Part shown: piece by piece, positions 24,932-33,970 of the stretch
How positions within the stretch are numbered: position 1 is the first letter of the stretch
Layout: the number at the start of each line of letters is the position of its first letter
From: JAVBOO01 sp031550435
GTDB lineage: Bacteria > Bacillota > Clostridia > Lachnospirales > WRAX01
Length of the DNA stretch: 64,000 nucleotides
Direction of reading: 5' to 3'
Assembly (NCBI GenBank): GCA_031550435.1
Contig: JAVBOO010000022.1
Coordinates: 1-64,000, forward strand
The notes under the pieces: model-generated
What the model was told of the DNA's origin: nothing
What the model saw: only the letters and a program-made list of their open reading frames with translations
Database searches by the model: none
Made by a program: the position numbers and the translations under genes

Positions 24932-26323
24932 TTAAAGCTCGTTCAGATACATTTCCCCTAGCCTGTATATATCACCCGCGCCGACTGTTATTATAGCATC
25001 GCCGATCATAACGTTTTTCCTCAGATATTCGATACAGTCTTGAAAGCTTGGCGAATAAATAACGTCATAGCCGCGTTTTTCGCACTCTTTAACTAAATCC
25101 AACGCATGTATTTTTGTGTTTTCCTCTTCCCTGCCCGCCGGCGAATAAATGTCCAATATCACGGTCTTGTCGGCTTCTTTAAAGCTTTCGGCAAACTCGG
25201 TCAAAAGCGACTTTGTCCTCGAATGAGTATGCGGCTGGAACAAAATCCATTTTGCGCCCGTTAAAACCTTTGCGGCTGCGGCTACAGCGGCTTTGATTTC
25301 TGTCGGATGGTGCGCGTAGTCATCATAAACGCTGACTCCGTTTATCTCGCCTTTGTACTCAAACCGGCGTTTGACACCCGTGAAAGCTTCGAGGGCTTTT
25401 GCCGCAGTTTCCGGGTCTATGCCACACAAGTGCGCCGAGGCAAAGGCCGCAAGCGAGTTCAAAACGTTATGCTCTCCGGGCGCGGCAAGCTTAATCGTAG
25501 CAAGCTTCACCCCGTTTTGCACAGCATCGAACCGGGCGGCTCCCCCCTCGGTATACTCAATATTTTCGGCTGTATAGTCGGCGTTTGTCTTTCCGAACGT
25601 TACTGTACCGCATTTTAGCCCGGCAGTGATTTCTTCTATATTTTCGATTGCGGATGATATCAGAAGATACCCTCTGTCAAATATGTTTTCGGCAAATTTT
25701 CGGAACGACATCCTTATTCCCCGAATATCTTTAAAATAGTCGAGATGATCGGCATCGATGTTAAGTATTACTCCTATATAAGGCCTAAAACTTAAAAAAC
25801 TGTCACAGTACTCGCAGGACTCAACGATGAAATGCTCGCCTTCTCCTTCGGCATATGTTTTACCCAAGGATTTTACGGTACCGCCTACCAGAACGGACGG
25901 GCTGACTCCCGCGGCTAAAAACACTTCAGCCGTCATTGATGTGGTCGTTGTTTTGCCGTGCGTTCCCGCTATACAGACCGGATAGCTGAAATTCTCGAGC
26001 ATTTCGCCGAGAAGATCCGCCCTCGTCAAAACATTCAGCTTCCGGGTTTGAGCGGCAATAAGCTCGGAATTATCGCTCTTTACCGCCGCGGTGTATACAA
26101 CCGTATCCGTATCGGCAGAAATGTTATCGGGACTGTGCCTCCCTGTTTTGACAAGCGCACCCTTTGCGCAAAGAACTTCTGTAACCTCGCTTGCCCGCTC
26201 GTCGGAACCTTCCACCCTGTAGCCGGCATCGAGAAGCATTTCTGCCATGCCGGACATATGGACTCCGCCTATACCGATAAAATGGAAATTTTTATATGGT
26301 TTTTTGAATTTAATGTCATGCAT
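24932..26323 (-). CDS. murC: UDP-N-acetylmuramate-L-alanine ligase MurC
   Basis: A 463-residue cytosolic Mur ligase that adds L-alanine to UDP-MurNAc, using ATP, in peptidoglycan synthesis. The N-terminal UDP-binding domain has FIGIGGVHMSGMAEMLL. The ATP site is GTHGKTTTTSM (120-130). VESCEYCDSFL and NIDADHLDYF follow, and the C-terminal domain has DDYAHHPTEI and FQPHTHSRT. All are strongly MurC-specific. I chose ATG 26323 (MHDIKFKKPY), with GGAACGTGGAG before it, over a 14-residue longer reading without a ribosome site. It stands alone, with a family A repeat after its stop. Confidence 0.96.
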   Translation of the reverse strand: MHDIKFKKPYKNFHFIGIGGVHMSGMAEMLLDAGYRVEGSDERASEVTEVLCAKGALVKTGRHSPDNISADTDTVVYTAAVKSDNSELIAAQTRKLNVLTRADLLGEMLENFSYPVCIAGTHGKTTTTSMTAEVFLAAGVSPSVLVGGTVKSLGKTYAEGEGEHFIVESCEYCDSFLSFRPYIGVILNIDADHLDYFKDIRGIRMSFRKFAENIFDRGYLLISSAIENIEEITAGLKCGTVTFGKTNADYTAENIEYTEGGAARFDAVQNGVKLATIKLAAPGEHNVLNSLAAFASAHLCGIDPETAAKALEAFTGVKRRFEYKGEINGVSVYDDYAHHPTEIKAAVAAAAKVLTGAKWILFQPHTHSRTKSLLTEFAESFKEADKTVILDIYSPAGREEENTKIHALDLVKECEKRGYDVIYSPSFQDCIEYLRKNVMIGDAIITVGAGDIYRLGEMYLNEL

Positions 26324-26486
26324 CTCTCCACGTTCCTTTACAATTATATTACTATTATATTTCATTATCGGTCAATTTATTGACAACGAATCGGGCTTTA
26401 TATATCATATAATCAGATAAGTGTCTGCATCGTGGCACTGTATACTTAAAACACGTAACTTGATGGTGTCTCTCGGTTCAAGCAAG

Positions 26487-26506
26487 CGCGTAAGTATTTT
26501 ATGCGA
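26487..26506 (-). repeat. Family A fragment
   Basis: GCGCGTAAGTATTTTATGCG matches the CCGC-anchored hairpin of family A with one or two changes. Only this hairpin remains. It lies in the leader region of the secreted protein gene at 26565. Confidence 0.5.
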
Positions 26507-26564
26507 TAATTTACACTTTTATCCAGTTTATACCATCATATAACTTTTGTAAAGGAGGCAGCCC

Positions 26565-27653
26565 GTGAAAGCCAAAAAAATGTCACCGATAGGAAAAGCA
26601 GTTATAACAGCGGTACTTTGTGCGGTATTTACGGCCGGATCGTGCTTAACCGGCGTATTTGCCTCAGAAATCAAGAATTATAAAATATACGAAATACCGG
26701 AATCTCAAGACACAAAAGAAGCAAGAGAAACCTCCGAAATAAAAGCGTTTGCCGAGCTTAAGGAAAACCAATCGGGCTACTATGTATACGGCAAGCCTTT
26801 GGACGGGAAAAAAGGCGTAACATCGGTAAGAGGGGAGCTTCCGCAGTTTCGCAATCTTCCCGATGAAGACCAATGCGCCTCGCTTAACGAAAAAATCAAC
26901 CGCGTCTACATTGCCGCGCTCGACAGCCTTTCAAGCGACATAAGATATATCGAGTTCGGCTACAAAACCACTTCCGGAAACGGGTTCATGACTGTAGTTC
27001 TTCAGTATTCCAAGTACTCGGGCTTGCTCGAAAGAACGGTTGACACGTTTACACTGAGGTTTGAGGACTTCAAAGAGGTCAACATTTCGGACGTGCTCGG
27101 GCCGAATGCCGTAAAAATAATCAACAAACTCATAACCCAGGACGCGAAACGCAACCCTTCCAAATACAATTCTTCAATCGCTCCCATTACAGACGAACAC
27201 GACTTTTACATCGAAGACGGTGTTTTTAGCGTCATATTCGACGAGTACGAGCTGACTCCCAAAAGAGCAGAGCTTTTCGAGTTAACTCTTGCGCTTACGG
27301 ACTATATCAATTTGTATATATCAAAAGATGAATATTTTTCCGCAACAAGCAACAAGATAAAGATGATTCAGGCAAAGCAGGTTGCAGACGCGTTTGACTA
27401 TTCTCTTGTCTGGAATGCTCAAAAGCAGACAACTAAATTCATTAGAGACGAAAAAGAAGCCGCTTCTGCCGCAATCGGAATTAACGCTTACAGCGGGAGG
27501 GATTTTAAGTCAAAAAAGCTTGAAACCTTTCCACAGCTCAGAGACGGCAGAACATATCTTCCGATAACCTTTTACGAAGAATTTCTGAATCTGGTCTATA
27601 CGGTTGACTCCGAAGGAAGAATATGTTTTTCCGAATATATTGACCGAAAGTAA
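26565..27653 (+). CDS. Secreted protein with DUF3298-like and copper amine oxidase-like domains
   Basis: A 362-residue exported protein. A basic start, hydrophobic core (VITAVLCAVFTAGSCLTGVFA) split as AVITAVLCAVFTAG and SCLTGVFA, and cleavage before SEIKN mark the signal peptide. The middle (about 75-250) resembles the DUF4163/DUF3298 extracellular module of RsiV and PdaC, including FYIEDGVFSVIFDEYEL. The C-terminal 90 residues read like half of the copper amine oxidase-type domain (AAIGINAYSG, RDGRTYLPITFY). This suggests a wall-facing sensor or binding protein. It starts with GTG after AAAGGAGG. A strong terminator follows, so it is a single-gene unit. Confidence 0.8.
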   Translation: MKAKKMSPIGKAVITAVLCAVFTAGSCLTGVFASEIKNYKIYEIPESQDTKEARETSEIKAFAELKENQSGYYVYGKPLDGKKGVTSVRGELPQFRNLPDEDQCASLNEKINRVYIAALDSLSSDIRYIEFGYKTTSGNGFMTVVLQYSKYSGLLERTVDTFTLRFEDFKEVNISDVLGPNAVKIINKLITQDAKRNPSKYNSSIAPITDEHDFYIEDGVFSVIFDEYELTPKRAELFELTLALTDYINLYISKDEYFSATSNKIKMIQAKQVADAFDYSLVWNAQKQTTKFIRDEKEAASAAIGINAYSGRDFKSKKLETFPQLRDGRTYLPITFYEEFLNLVYTVDSEGRICFSEYIDRK

Positions 27654-27659
27654 CGGATG

Positions 27660-27688
27660 GGGCTGCCGAAACTCGGCAGCCCTTTGAT
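27660..27688 (+). terminator. Terminator after the DUF3298-like gene
   Basis: GGGCTGCCGA / TCGGCAGCCC is a 10-bp stem, followed by TTTGATTTTG. Confidence 0.85.
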
Positions 27689-27727
27689 TTTGTGAAAAAG
27701 TCGTGTCAAAGCGTTAAAACGAAAGGT

Positions 27728-28507
27728 TTATCGTCCCAGCGGCATTTGCTTTCTAATGCTTTCGTTAAGCGCCGCATCGATATAAACCATATCCGTCACA
27801 AAACCTGTGCCCGCATCGTATATTACTCTGCCCCAAGGGTCGCATACCATACTGTGAGCATATGAAACATAGCTTGCGGTCAAATCTCTCGCACAGCCGA
27901 CAGCTGCGGTATACACCTGAAAATCAACTGCCCTCGCCCGCAGCAAAAGCTCCCAGTGGTCAGGGCCTGTAGACATGTTAAACGACGCGGGGATTATGAC
28001 TGCGAAAACGCCTTTTTGGGCGGCCTCGGCGATCATCTCGGGAAAACGCAGGTCAAAGCATATAATCAGCCCTATTTTTCCGAAAACAGTGTCAAAAACA
28101 GTTACGCCCTCGCCCGGGCTTAGCACGTCAGACTCCTTGAAGCGCTGACCCCCGGCTATGTCTATATCGAAAAGATGAACCTTTCTGTGTTTGGCTATTG
28201 TGCTGCCCTCCGGGGAGTAAACATATGCCGTATTGTAGATTCTTTGTCCGCATTTTTCCGGTATGGAGCCCGCAACAACATAAAGCCCGTTTTTTGCCGC
28301 CGCTTCCGATATCGCTGTCTGGGCTTCGCCGCCCACCTCCTCGCCGTAATCGTTAAAGCAGGCCGTGGAATACGGACAGCAAAACATTTCGGGGAGCACG
28401 GCAATCTGCGCTCCCGACTTTGCCGCCTTCTCTATTTCTAAGCAGGCAGTTTTAATGTTTTCAATCTTACAAGCGCCAACCGGCATTTGGATAATACCCA
28501 GTTTCAT
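27728..28507 (-). CDS. Carbon-nitrogen hydrolase (nitrilase superfamily, omega-amidase-like)
   Basis: A 259-residue cytosolic amidohydrolase. The nitrilase triad is visible: Glu40 (AVLPEMF), Lys109 (KHRKVHLFD) and Cys150 (LIICFDLRFPE). The sequence HRKVHLFDIDI and the GQRFKESD region fit the omega-amidase/Nit2 branch, which hydrolyses alpha-ketoglutaramate or related amides; the substrate is an inference. I chose the ATG at 28507 because GGGGTG lies just upstream, over a GTG three codons earlier. It follows the rnf operon on the same strand but is separated from it by a terminator. Confidence 0.9.
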   Translation of the reverse strand: MKLGIIQMPVGACKIENIKTACLEIEKAAKSGAQIAVLPEMFCCPYSTACFNDYGEEVGGEAQTAISEAAAKNGLYVVAGSIPEKCGQRIYNTAYVYSPEGSTIAKHRKVHLFDIDIAGGQRFKESDVLSPGEGVTVFDTVFGKIGLIICFDLRFPEMIAEAAQKGVFAVIIPASFNMSTGPDHWELLLRARAVDFQVYTAAVGCARDLTASYVSYAHSMVCDPWGRVIYDAGTGFVTDMVYIDAALNESIRKQMPLGR

Positions 28508-28524
28508 CCCGCACACCCCATGAC

Positions 28525-28564
28525 AATAAAAACCGCACCGCTTCCTTTCGGTTACACGGTACGG
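28525..28564 (-). terminator. Terminator of the rnf operon
   Basis: On the minus strand CCGTACCG pairs with CGGTGCGG (one G-U pair), followed by TTTTTATT. Confidence 0.75.
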
Positions 28565-28568
28565 CTGT

Positions 28569-28638
28569 TAGTACTTCGGCTCGGCCCAAGTAACCGCGTA
28601 AGTATTTTGCGGGAATTTAACTTCCGCGGCAATATTTA
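28569..28638 (-). repeat. Family A repeat, short form touching the rnfB stop
   Basis: It contains TACTTCGGCTCGGC at one side and TAACTTCCGCGGCAATATTT at the other, with the CCGCGTAAGTATTTTGCGG hairpin between. Its outer end overlaps the rnfB stop codon (28636-28638). Confidence 0.75.
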
Positions 28639-29502
28639 CTTCGCGTCCTGTTCCTTCATGTCTTTTTGCATTTCTCTTTCTCGCTCTTTCGCAACGTTAT
28701 CCGCACTTATAAGCTTTATACAGTGCGTCGGGCATTTTCTTTCGCACTCGCCGCAGCGCACGCATTTGTCGTAGTCGATTTTGGCAAGATTGTTTGTAAC
28801 ATGTACGGCATCGTAATTACAAGCTTTTTCGCACATTTTGCACGAAATGCAACCGACCTTGCAGTTAGCTCTGACGGTTTTGCCGTGGTCGAGCGAGTTA
28901 CATCCCACGCGATAGTCCGCGGAATACGGAACAAGCTCGATAAGCTTTCTCGGGCACTTGGGAACACACATTCCGCATGCCGTACATTTTTCGGGGTCAA
29001 CCTTTGCGATACCGTCAATTAAAGACAGCGCGTCAAACCCGCAAGCCCGCACGCAGCTCCCGGAGCCGAGACAGCCGTAAGCACACTGCTTCGAGCCTCC
29101 GCCCGCGAGCATCGAAACGGCTCGGCAATCCGCTATGCCGTAATAATCGTATCTAAATATCGCATCTGTAAAGTTTCCCGCACATTTAACATACGCAACA
29201 TATTTTTCTTTCGCCTCGACCGCCACACCCATAACCGCGCCAACTGCCTGAGCGCATTTCGTTCCGCCGACCGGACAGCCGTTTACGGGAGCGCTGCCCG
29301 CGACAACGGCCTGAGCAAAGCCGTCGCAGCCGGGAAAGCCGCAGCCGCCGCAGTTCGCCCCGGGTAAACATGCTCTTACATCCCCGATCCTCGGGTCTTC
29401 TTCAACTTTAAATATCTTCCCCGCATAGCCGAGAGCAAGTCCGAAAACGAGTCCGAGTCCGCCTATGCTTGCGACCGGATACAGTATATCTGTCAGATTC
29501 AA
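28636..29502 (-). CDS. rnfB: Rnf complex subunit RnfB (iron-sulfur protein)
   Basis: A 288-residue membrane-anchored polyferredoxin that passes electrons from the Rnf membrane core towards ferredoxin. One N-terminal helix (about 5-28) is followed by the RnfB-type cluster motif GANCGGCGFPGCDGFA. Two pairs of ferredoxin motifs come next: CAYGCLGSGSCVRAC, CTACGMCVPKCP, CISCKMCEKAC and CVRCGECERKCP. The acidic-basic tail is short. It is the last gene of rnfCDGEAB and starts 18 bases after rnfA. Rnf couples reduced ferredoxin oxidation by NAD+ to ion pumping (Na+ or H+). Confidence 0.96.
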   Translation of the reverse strand: MNLTDILYPVASIGGLGLVFGLALGYAGKIFKVEEDPRIGDVRACLPGANCGGCGFPGCDGFAQAVVAGSAPVNGCPVGGTKCAQAVGAVMGVAVEAKEKYVAYVKCAGNFTDAIFRYDYYGIADCRAVSMLAGGGSKQCAYGCLGSGSCVRACGFDALSLIDGIAKVDPEKCTACGMCVPKCPRKLIELVPYSADYRVGCNSLDHGKTVRANCKVGCISCKMCEKACNYDAVHVTNNLAKIDYDKCVRCGECERKCPTHCIKLISADNVAKEREREMQKDMKEQDAK

Positions 29503-29520
29503 GCCAAAGACCTCCCCTCT

Positions 29521-30105
29521 TTATGATAATAAGCCGGCAAACCCGAAAAACGCTATACTCATAAGTCCTGCCGTGACAAGAGCAATCGGGAAGCCTTTGA
29601 AGCTTTCGGGTATGTTGCAGCGTTCCAGCCGTTCTCTGATACCCGCAAACAGCACTATTACTATTGTGAAGCCTATGGCAGCAAAAACTCCGTTAAACAC
29701 CGATGTGATAAAATCGTAGCCCTCTGTTTTGTTTATAACGGTTACGCCCAGAACCGCGCAGTTTGTGGTTATAAGCGGTAAATATACTCCCAGAGCGCGG
29801 TACAGCGAAGGGCTGGATTTTTTCATAAACATTTCAACAAACTGTACGAGCGCGGCTATAACAAGGATGAACGCAATATTGTACAAATACTCTTTGTCTA
29901 GAGGTACAAGTATAAAATTATATACAGCGTATGCCGCGGCTGAAGCGAGCCCCATAACAAACGTTACAGCCACACCCATACCTGCGGCGGTTTCGATTTT
30001 CTTGGAAACGCCGAGGAAGGGGCAAATACCGAGGAAACGGGACATAACAAAGTTATTGATAAGCACCGCTCCGAGAGAAACACGGAATAGATTTTCCCAG
30101 TACAT
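29521..30105 (-). CDS. rnfA: Rnf complex subunit RnfA
   Basis: A 194-residue membrane protein with six helices. The family motifs are LINNFVMSRFLGICPFLGVS near the start and LPLITTNCAVLGV in the middle; the cysteines in these two motifs (GICPF and NCAVL) bind a shared iron-sulfur centre with RnfE. RnfA belongs to the membrane core of the Rnf ion pump. Its start codon shares a base with the rnfE stop (TAATG), a sign of coupled translation. Length is normal. Confidence 0.96.
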   Translation of the reverse strand: MYWENLFRVSLGAVLINNFVMSRFLGICPFLGVSKKIETAAGMGVAVTFVMGLASAAAYAVYNFILVPLDKEYLYNIAFILVIAALVQFVEMFMKKSSPSLYRALGVYLPLITTNCAVLGVTVINKTEGYDFITSVFNGVFAAIGFTIVIVLFAGIRERLERCNIPESFKGFPIALVTAGLMSIAFFGFAGLLS

Positions 30106-30722
30106 TATTCAGCCGCCTCCCCTCTGTTTTGTTTGTTTTTTATTCTTAGCCAATTGAGAAGAGCCATCAGGCAGCCAAGCGTTATAAACGCGCCGGGAGG
30201 AAGTATCGCCATTATGGTCTTCGGGAAGCTCTCGGGAAGCACCGTTAAGCCGAAAACGCTTCCGGAACCGATCAGCTCTCTGACAGTTCCGATAACAGTC
30301 AGTGCCGCCGTAAATCCCAGACCCATTCCTATACCGTCAAGAAGCGACGAGACGGGATTGTTTTTTGAGGCGAACGCTTCCGCCCTCGCGAGGATTATAC
30401 AGTTGACGACTATAAGCGGGATAAACAGGCCCAGAGCGTCATACAACGATGTTACATATGCTTTGAGCAGGAATTCTATTACGGTTACAAAGCCCGCAAT
30501 AACGACAACAAAAGCCGGTATACGAACCTTGTCCGGTATGAAATTTCTTATCATTGATATAACAATATTTGAGCAGGCAAGAACGGCAAGCGTCGAAAGT
30601 CCCATGCCTATGCCGTTTATCGCGCTTGTTGTTACCGCGAGTGTCGGGCACATTCCGATAACCTGAACGAACGTTGGGTTATCGTCAATGATACCGTTAA
30701 TAAGAATCTTTAAAGGTTTCAT
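30105..30722 (-). CDS. rnfE: Rnf complex subunit RnfE
   Basis: A 205-residue membrane protein, paralogous to RnfA and inserted in the opposite topology. NPTFVQVIGMCPTLAVTTS at the start and LFIPLIVVNCIILARAEAF in the middle carry the conserved cysteines. Six hydrophobic segments are visible. It overlaps rnfG by four bases and touches rnfA. Normal length; no defects seen. Confidence 0.96.
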   Translation of the reverse strand: MKPLKILINGIIDDNPTFVQVIGMCPTLAVTTSAINGIGMGLSTLAVLACSNIVISMIRNFIPDKVRIPAFVVVIAGFVTVIEFLLKAYVTSLYDALGLFIPLIVVNCIILARAEAFASKNNPVSSLLDGIGMGLGFTAALTVIGTVRELIGSGSVFGLTVLPESFPKTIMAILPPGAFITLGCLMALLNWLRIKNKQNRGEAAE

Positions 30723-31288
30723 TTCGCGCCTCCCTTCAAATGCGTCTCAAAAAAGGCGCTTGCGTTATTAACACCGTCGGTTACCGCCGCGGAAGTAATC
30801 GTAGCAGAGGTTATCGCGGCTATGTCGCTGTCTCCAGGTGTTCCTTTAACGACATTAAGCATGCCGCTCTTTTGCTTGTACTGATCGGTGAACTTGGGGT
30901 TTTGAGCGTTTGCGCCCAGACCGGGAGTCTCGCTGTGGCTGACTATTTTAACGCCTTTTATAACGCCGTCCCTGTCGTAGCCGATAAACATTTCGACAGC
31001 TCCGCCGTATCCGTTTTGAGATGCGGACACAACATATCCGTACAGCTCTGTGCCCTCATAAACTTCGATGTAAAAATTGATTCCGTCAACATCGCTGACC
31101 TCAATCTTGCTTTCGGCAAATGCCAAAGTTCTGTCCGACGGCATAACGTCTATCATCGCCGTTTTGTCCGATTTTTCTTTGTTGATACGTATCGGCTCTG
31201 CGGTAACGGAGCTGACGACTCCGAGAGCAGCCGAGACTATGACCGTAATGATTAAAAGCACTATACCCGGTTTAATTATCTCGTTCAT
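30719..31288 (-). CDS. rnfG: Rnf complex subunit RnfG (covalent FMN protein)
   Basis: A 189-residue protein with one N-terminal membrane helix and an extracytoplasmic FMN-binding domain. The flavinylation motif is AAITSATITSAAV, where a threonine takes FMN through a phosphoester bond. ETPGLGANAQNPKFTDQY upstream is a further family mark. RnfG relays electrons on the outer face of the membrane. It overlaps rnfD and rnfE by four bases each. No ApbE-type flavin transferase gene was seen in this window; it must be elsewhere. Confidence 0.95.
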   Translation of the reverse strand: MNEIIKPGIVLLIITVIVSAALGVVSSVTAEPIRINKEKSDKTAMIDVMPSDRTLAFAESKIEVSDVDGINFYIEVYEGTELYGYVVSASQNGYGGAVEMFIGYDRDGVIKGVKIVSHSETPGLGANAQNPKFTDQYKQKSGMLNVVKGTPGDSDIAAITSATITSAAVTDGVNNASAFFETHLKGGAK

Positions 31289-32253
31289 TTTTTACGCACC
31301 TCCCCGAATACTCTGGGTCTTGTAAACCTGTCGATAAGCGGTACCGCTAAATTCATAAGAAGTATAGAGTACGAAACGCCCTCGGGATAGCTCTTGCTGT
31401 AGATCCTGATAAGCACGGTTATTATACCGCAGCCGATACCCATAATAATTTGGCCCTTAGAGGTAACGGGCGAAGTGGAATAGTCAGTCGCCATAAAGAA
31501 CGCTCCCAGCATAATTCCGCCGAGCAAAAGCTCGTATTGCGGCATACCCGTGAAAAATCCGTCTCTGCCGAGTACCCAGGTCAAAAGGGCTGCAGTCGCG
31601 ATATAAAAGAAAGGTATGCGCCAGTTTATAACTTTTCTAAGCAGGAGGTAAACCCCGCCGAGTATCAGAGCCAGCGCACAGGTTTCTCCTATACAGCCTC
31701 CGACCTTCCCGAGCAGAGCATCAAGTATCATCTGCGTATCAACGGTTCCGTAGCCGTGCTTTATGAGTGCGAGCGGCGTTGCGGAACTGACTGCATCCGC
31801 CGTTAGAGGGAACACTGACCAGTTTGTCATCTGAGCCGGGTATGATGCCAACAAGAAAGCTCTGGCAGCAAGAGCAGGGTTGATAAAGTTTTGCCCGATG
31901 CCGCCGAAAAGTTGTTTAACAATTATTATCGCAAACAAGCTTCCGACTATGGGCAGCCAAAACGGCGAAGACGCGGGCAGGTTCATTCCAAGCAGCAACC
32001 CTGTAACCGCGGCGGAATAATCGTTTATCGTAACGCGCTGATGTCTCGCTTTTTGCCAAAAATATTCAAACAATACGGCGGAACCCGTCGAAAGCACAAG
32101 AATCGCAAGCGCTCTCAGACCGAAGTAAAAGCAGCCCATAATTGCCGCCGGAGCGAGCGCGAGCAAAACGTCGATCATGATTTCGCTTGTGCTCAGCTTT
32201 GCGCGTATATGCGGGGTGCCGGACACCATAAATCTTTGGGTATTCGCATCCAT
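31285..32253 (-). CDS. rnfD: Rnf complex subunit RnfD
   Basis: A 322-residue membrane protein, homologous to NqrB, with about nine helices. The flavinylation motif is visible as DAVSSATPLALIK, and the end motif RPRVFGEVRK is usual. I chose ATG 32253 (MDANTQRFMVSGTPHIR) because CGGAG lies 7 bases upstream; the reading from 32340 has no ribosome site. A 115-base gap separates it from rnfC, the largest gap in the operon, while its end overlaps rnfG. Confidence 0.95.
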   Translation of the reverse strand: MDANTQRFMVSGTPHIRAKLSTSEIMIDVLLALAPAAIMGCFYFGLRALAILVLSTGSAVLFEYFWQKARHQRVTINDYSAAVTGLLLGMNLPASSPFWLPIVGSLFAIIIVKQLFGGIGQNFINPALAARAFLLASYPAQMTNWSVFPLTADAVSSATPLALIKHGYGTVDTQMILDALLGKVGGCIGETCALALILGGVYLLLRKVINWRIPFFYIATAALLTWVLGRDGFFTGMPQYELLLGGIMLGAFFMATDYSTSPVTSKGQIIMGIGCGIITVLIRIYSKSYPEGVSYSILLMNLAVPLIDRFTRPRVFGEVRKK

Positions 32254-32368
32254 AATTTTCTCCGTTCCGAGCGGAAGGATGAGTTGCCGCTCCGTGTTTA
32301 TTTTTCGATAGTCTGATAACCGGATGCGTCCAAAAAGCAATGTTTCTGCCGAACGCGGGATTCGCGGT

Positions 32369-33694
32369 TTATTTTTTCTTCGCAGCCATCAAATTACGTC
32401 TGGACGCCCTGATTGACTGAGCAAGATGGCGCTTTGCCGGACAAACGTATGAACATGAACCGCACTCAATGCAATCTAGCCCTCTGTACTTCTCGAACAA
32501 ATCCATCTCGCCCCTGAGAGCGTACTGGTTCAGTTCAAGAGGCATCAGGTTCATCGGGCAATGCCCCACGCATTTCCCGCAGCGTATGCAGTTTTGCTCC
32601 TGCGGCATCTGCGCTTCCTTTTCTGTCAAACAGATTATAGCCGACGATGTCTTGATGACCGGAACGTCTAAATCGAACATCGCAACTCCCATCATAGGCC
32701 CGCCGGATATCATCTTATACGGTTCTTCCTTAAAACCGCCCGTCAGCTCGATAAGCTCTCTGTACGGCATCCCGAGCCTGACTTTAAAATTACCGGGGTG
32801 GTTTACCGCCCCGCCCGTAACCGTAACTATTTTACGCATCAGCGGCCGGCCCCTGACTATCGCCCTGTGTATCGCGATAACCGTGTCTACGTTATGAACT
32901 ATACAGCCGATATCGGCAGGCAGTCCGCCCGAAGGAACTTCTCTGCGCGTACAGGAGTATATAAGCTGTTTTTCCGCTCCCTGAGGATATTTGGGCTTCA
33001 AAGCGTTAACCTTTATATTCGGATAACCCTCGCATATCTTGCTGATTTTCTCAATCGCGTCCGGTTTATTCGTTTCTATACCGATTATTCCTTTTGCTCC
33101 CGGAAACAGCTTCAGTATTATAGAGAGACCTGTAACAAGCTTATCCGACTCCTCAAGCAAAACCCTATAGTCCGTTGTCAGATACGGTTCGCATTCTGCC
33201 GCGTTGAGTATAACGGTATCAATTCTCTTTTCCGGAGGAGGATTCAGCTTGATATGAGCGGGAAAACCGGCTCCGCCGAGGCCGACTATGCCGGCTTCTC
33301 TTATAAGAGCAAGAATTCTCTCCCTGTCGAAACTTTCCCAGTTCTTGTTATCCCCCATTGAATTTATTTCTTCGTAAACGCCGTCGTTCTCGATATAAAT
33401 ACCCGTGCAACTTATGCCGGTCGGCGTCAATGTGGGCTTAATCTCCTTAACAATTCCCGAAACGGAAGAATGAACCGGAGATGACATAAAAGCTTTGGAA
33501 TCTCCAATTTTTTGCCCAAGCAGCACTCTTTCTCCGACAGCGACTATAGGCTCGCAAGGCGCACCTATATGCTGAAGCATCGGCGTTACCATAACAGTGC
33601 CCTGTCTGGGGTGTATAATCTCGATAGGCTCATCCTTTGAATGCTCTTTCTCGTCATGAGGATGAATACCCTTCTTAAAAGTAAGGACTTCCAT
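32369..33694 (-). CDS. rnfC: Rnf complex subunit RnfC (NADH-binding, iron-sulfur)
   Basis: A 441-residue peripheral subunit. GIVGLGGAGFPAHIKL is the flavin/NADH site shared with NuoF, and LNAAECEPYLTTDYR follows. Two 4Fe-4S motifs are CIRCGKCVGHCP and CIECGSCSYVCP. RnfC is where NAD+ is reduced. I chose the ATG at 33694 (MEVLTFKKGIHPHDEKE), with GGAGG 5 bases upstream, over the reading 18 residues longer. It is the first gene of the operon, 77 bases after a good predicted promoter. Confidence 0.96.
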   Translation of the reverse strand: MEVLTFKKGIHPHDEKEHSKDEPIEIIHPRQGTVMVTPMLQHIGAPCEPIVAVGERVLLGQKIGDSKAFMSSPVHSSVSGIVKEIKPTLTPTGISCTGIYIENDGVYEEINSMGDNKNWESFDRERILALIREAGIVGLGGAGFPAHIKLNPPPEKRIDTVILNAAECEPYLTTDYRVLLEESDKLVTGLSIILKLFPGAKGIIGIETNKPDAIEKISKICEGYPNIKVNALKPKYPQGAEKQLIYSCTRREVPSGGLPADIGCIVHNVDTVIAIHRAIVRGRPLMRKIVTVTGGAVNHPGNFKVRLGMPYRELIELTGGFKEEPYKMISGGPMMGVAMFDLDVPVIKTSSAIICLTEKEAQMPQEQNCIRCGKCVGHCPMNLMPLELNQYALRGEMDLFEKYRGLDCIECGSCSYVCPAKRHLAQSIRASRRNLMAAKKK

Positions 33695-33770
33695 TTTTAC
33701 CTCCGAATCCGCGTAAACATTTTTGCCAAAAAACATTTTCATGCACAACGTTTACATATTAATGCGTTTT

Positions 33771-33799
33771 ATTCTAACCGCAAACTTCACAATTAACAA
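33771..33799 (-). promoter_or_regulatory. Promoter of the rnf operon
   Basis: On the minus strand: -35 TTGTTA (33794-33799), 17-base spacer, -10 TAGAAT (33771-33776). Confidence 0.65.
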
Positions 33800-33803
33800 G
33801 AGA

Positions 33804-33819
33804 AATTTTCAACATTTCC
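33804..33819 (-). repeat. Solitary family B end near the rnf promoter
   Basis: On the minus strand it reads GGAAATGTTGAAAATT, identical over 16 bases to the left end of the family B copy at 44736. No second end is found nearby. It may be a relic or a chance match. Confidence 0.4.
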
Positions 33820-33837
33820 ATCGGTTTCCTTCCTCAA

Positions 33838-33866
33838 TAAAACAGGGGAGCGTGTCAGCCCCCCCG
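33838..33866 (-). terminator. Terminator after pckG
   Basis: On the minus strand GGGGG and CCCC enclose GCTGACACGCT, followed by TGTTTTATT. The stem is GC-rich but short. Confidence 0.55.
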
Positions 33867-33970
33867 TCAGTCCTACTCAAAATCGCCTCCCGTATATAAG
33901 GCCGCTTTGATGTCTGCACTTTGAAAGTTTACGAAAGGTCAATCCTCTGTAAGCTTATTATCCGCTTTTA

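Noticed and set aside
30782..30800. Family A end inside rnfG
   Set aside because: The short match falls in well-conserved rnfG coding sequence and is most likely chance.
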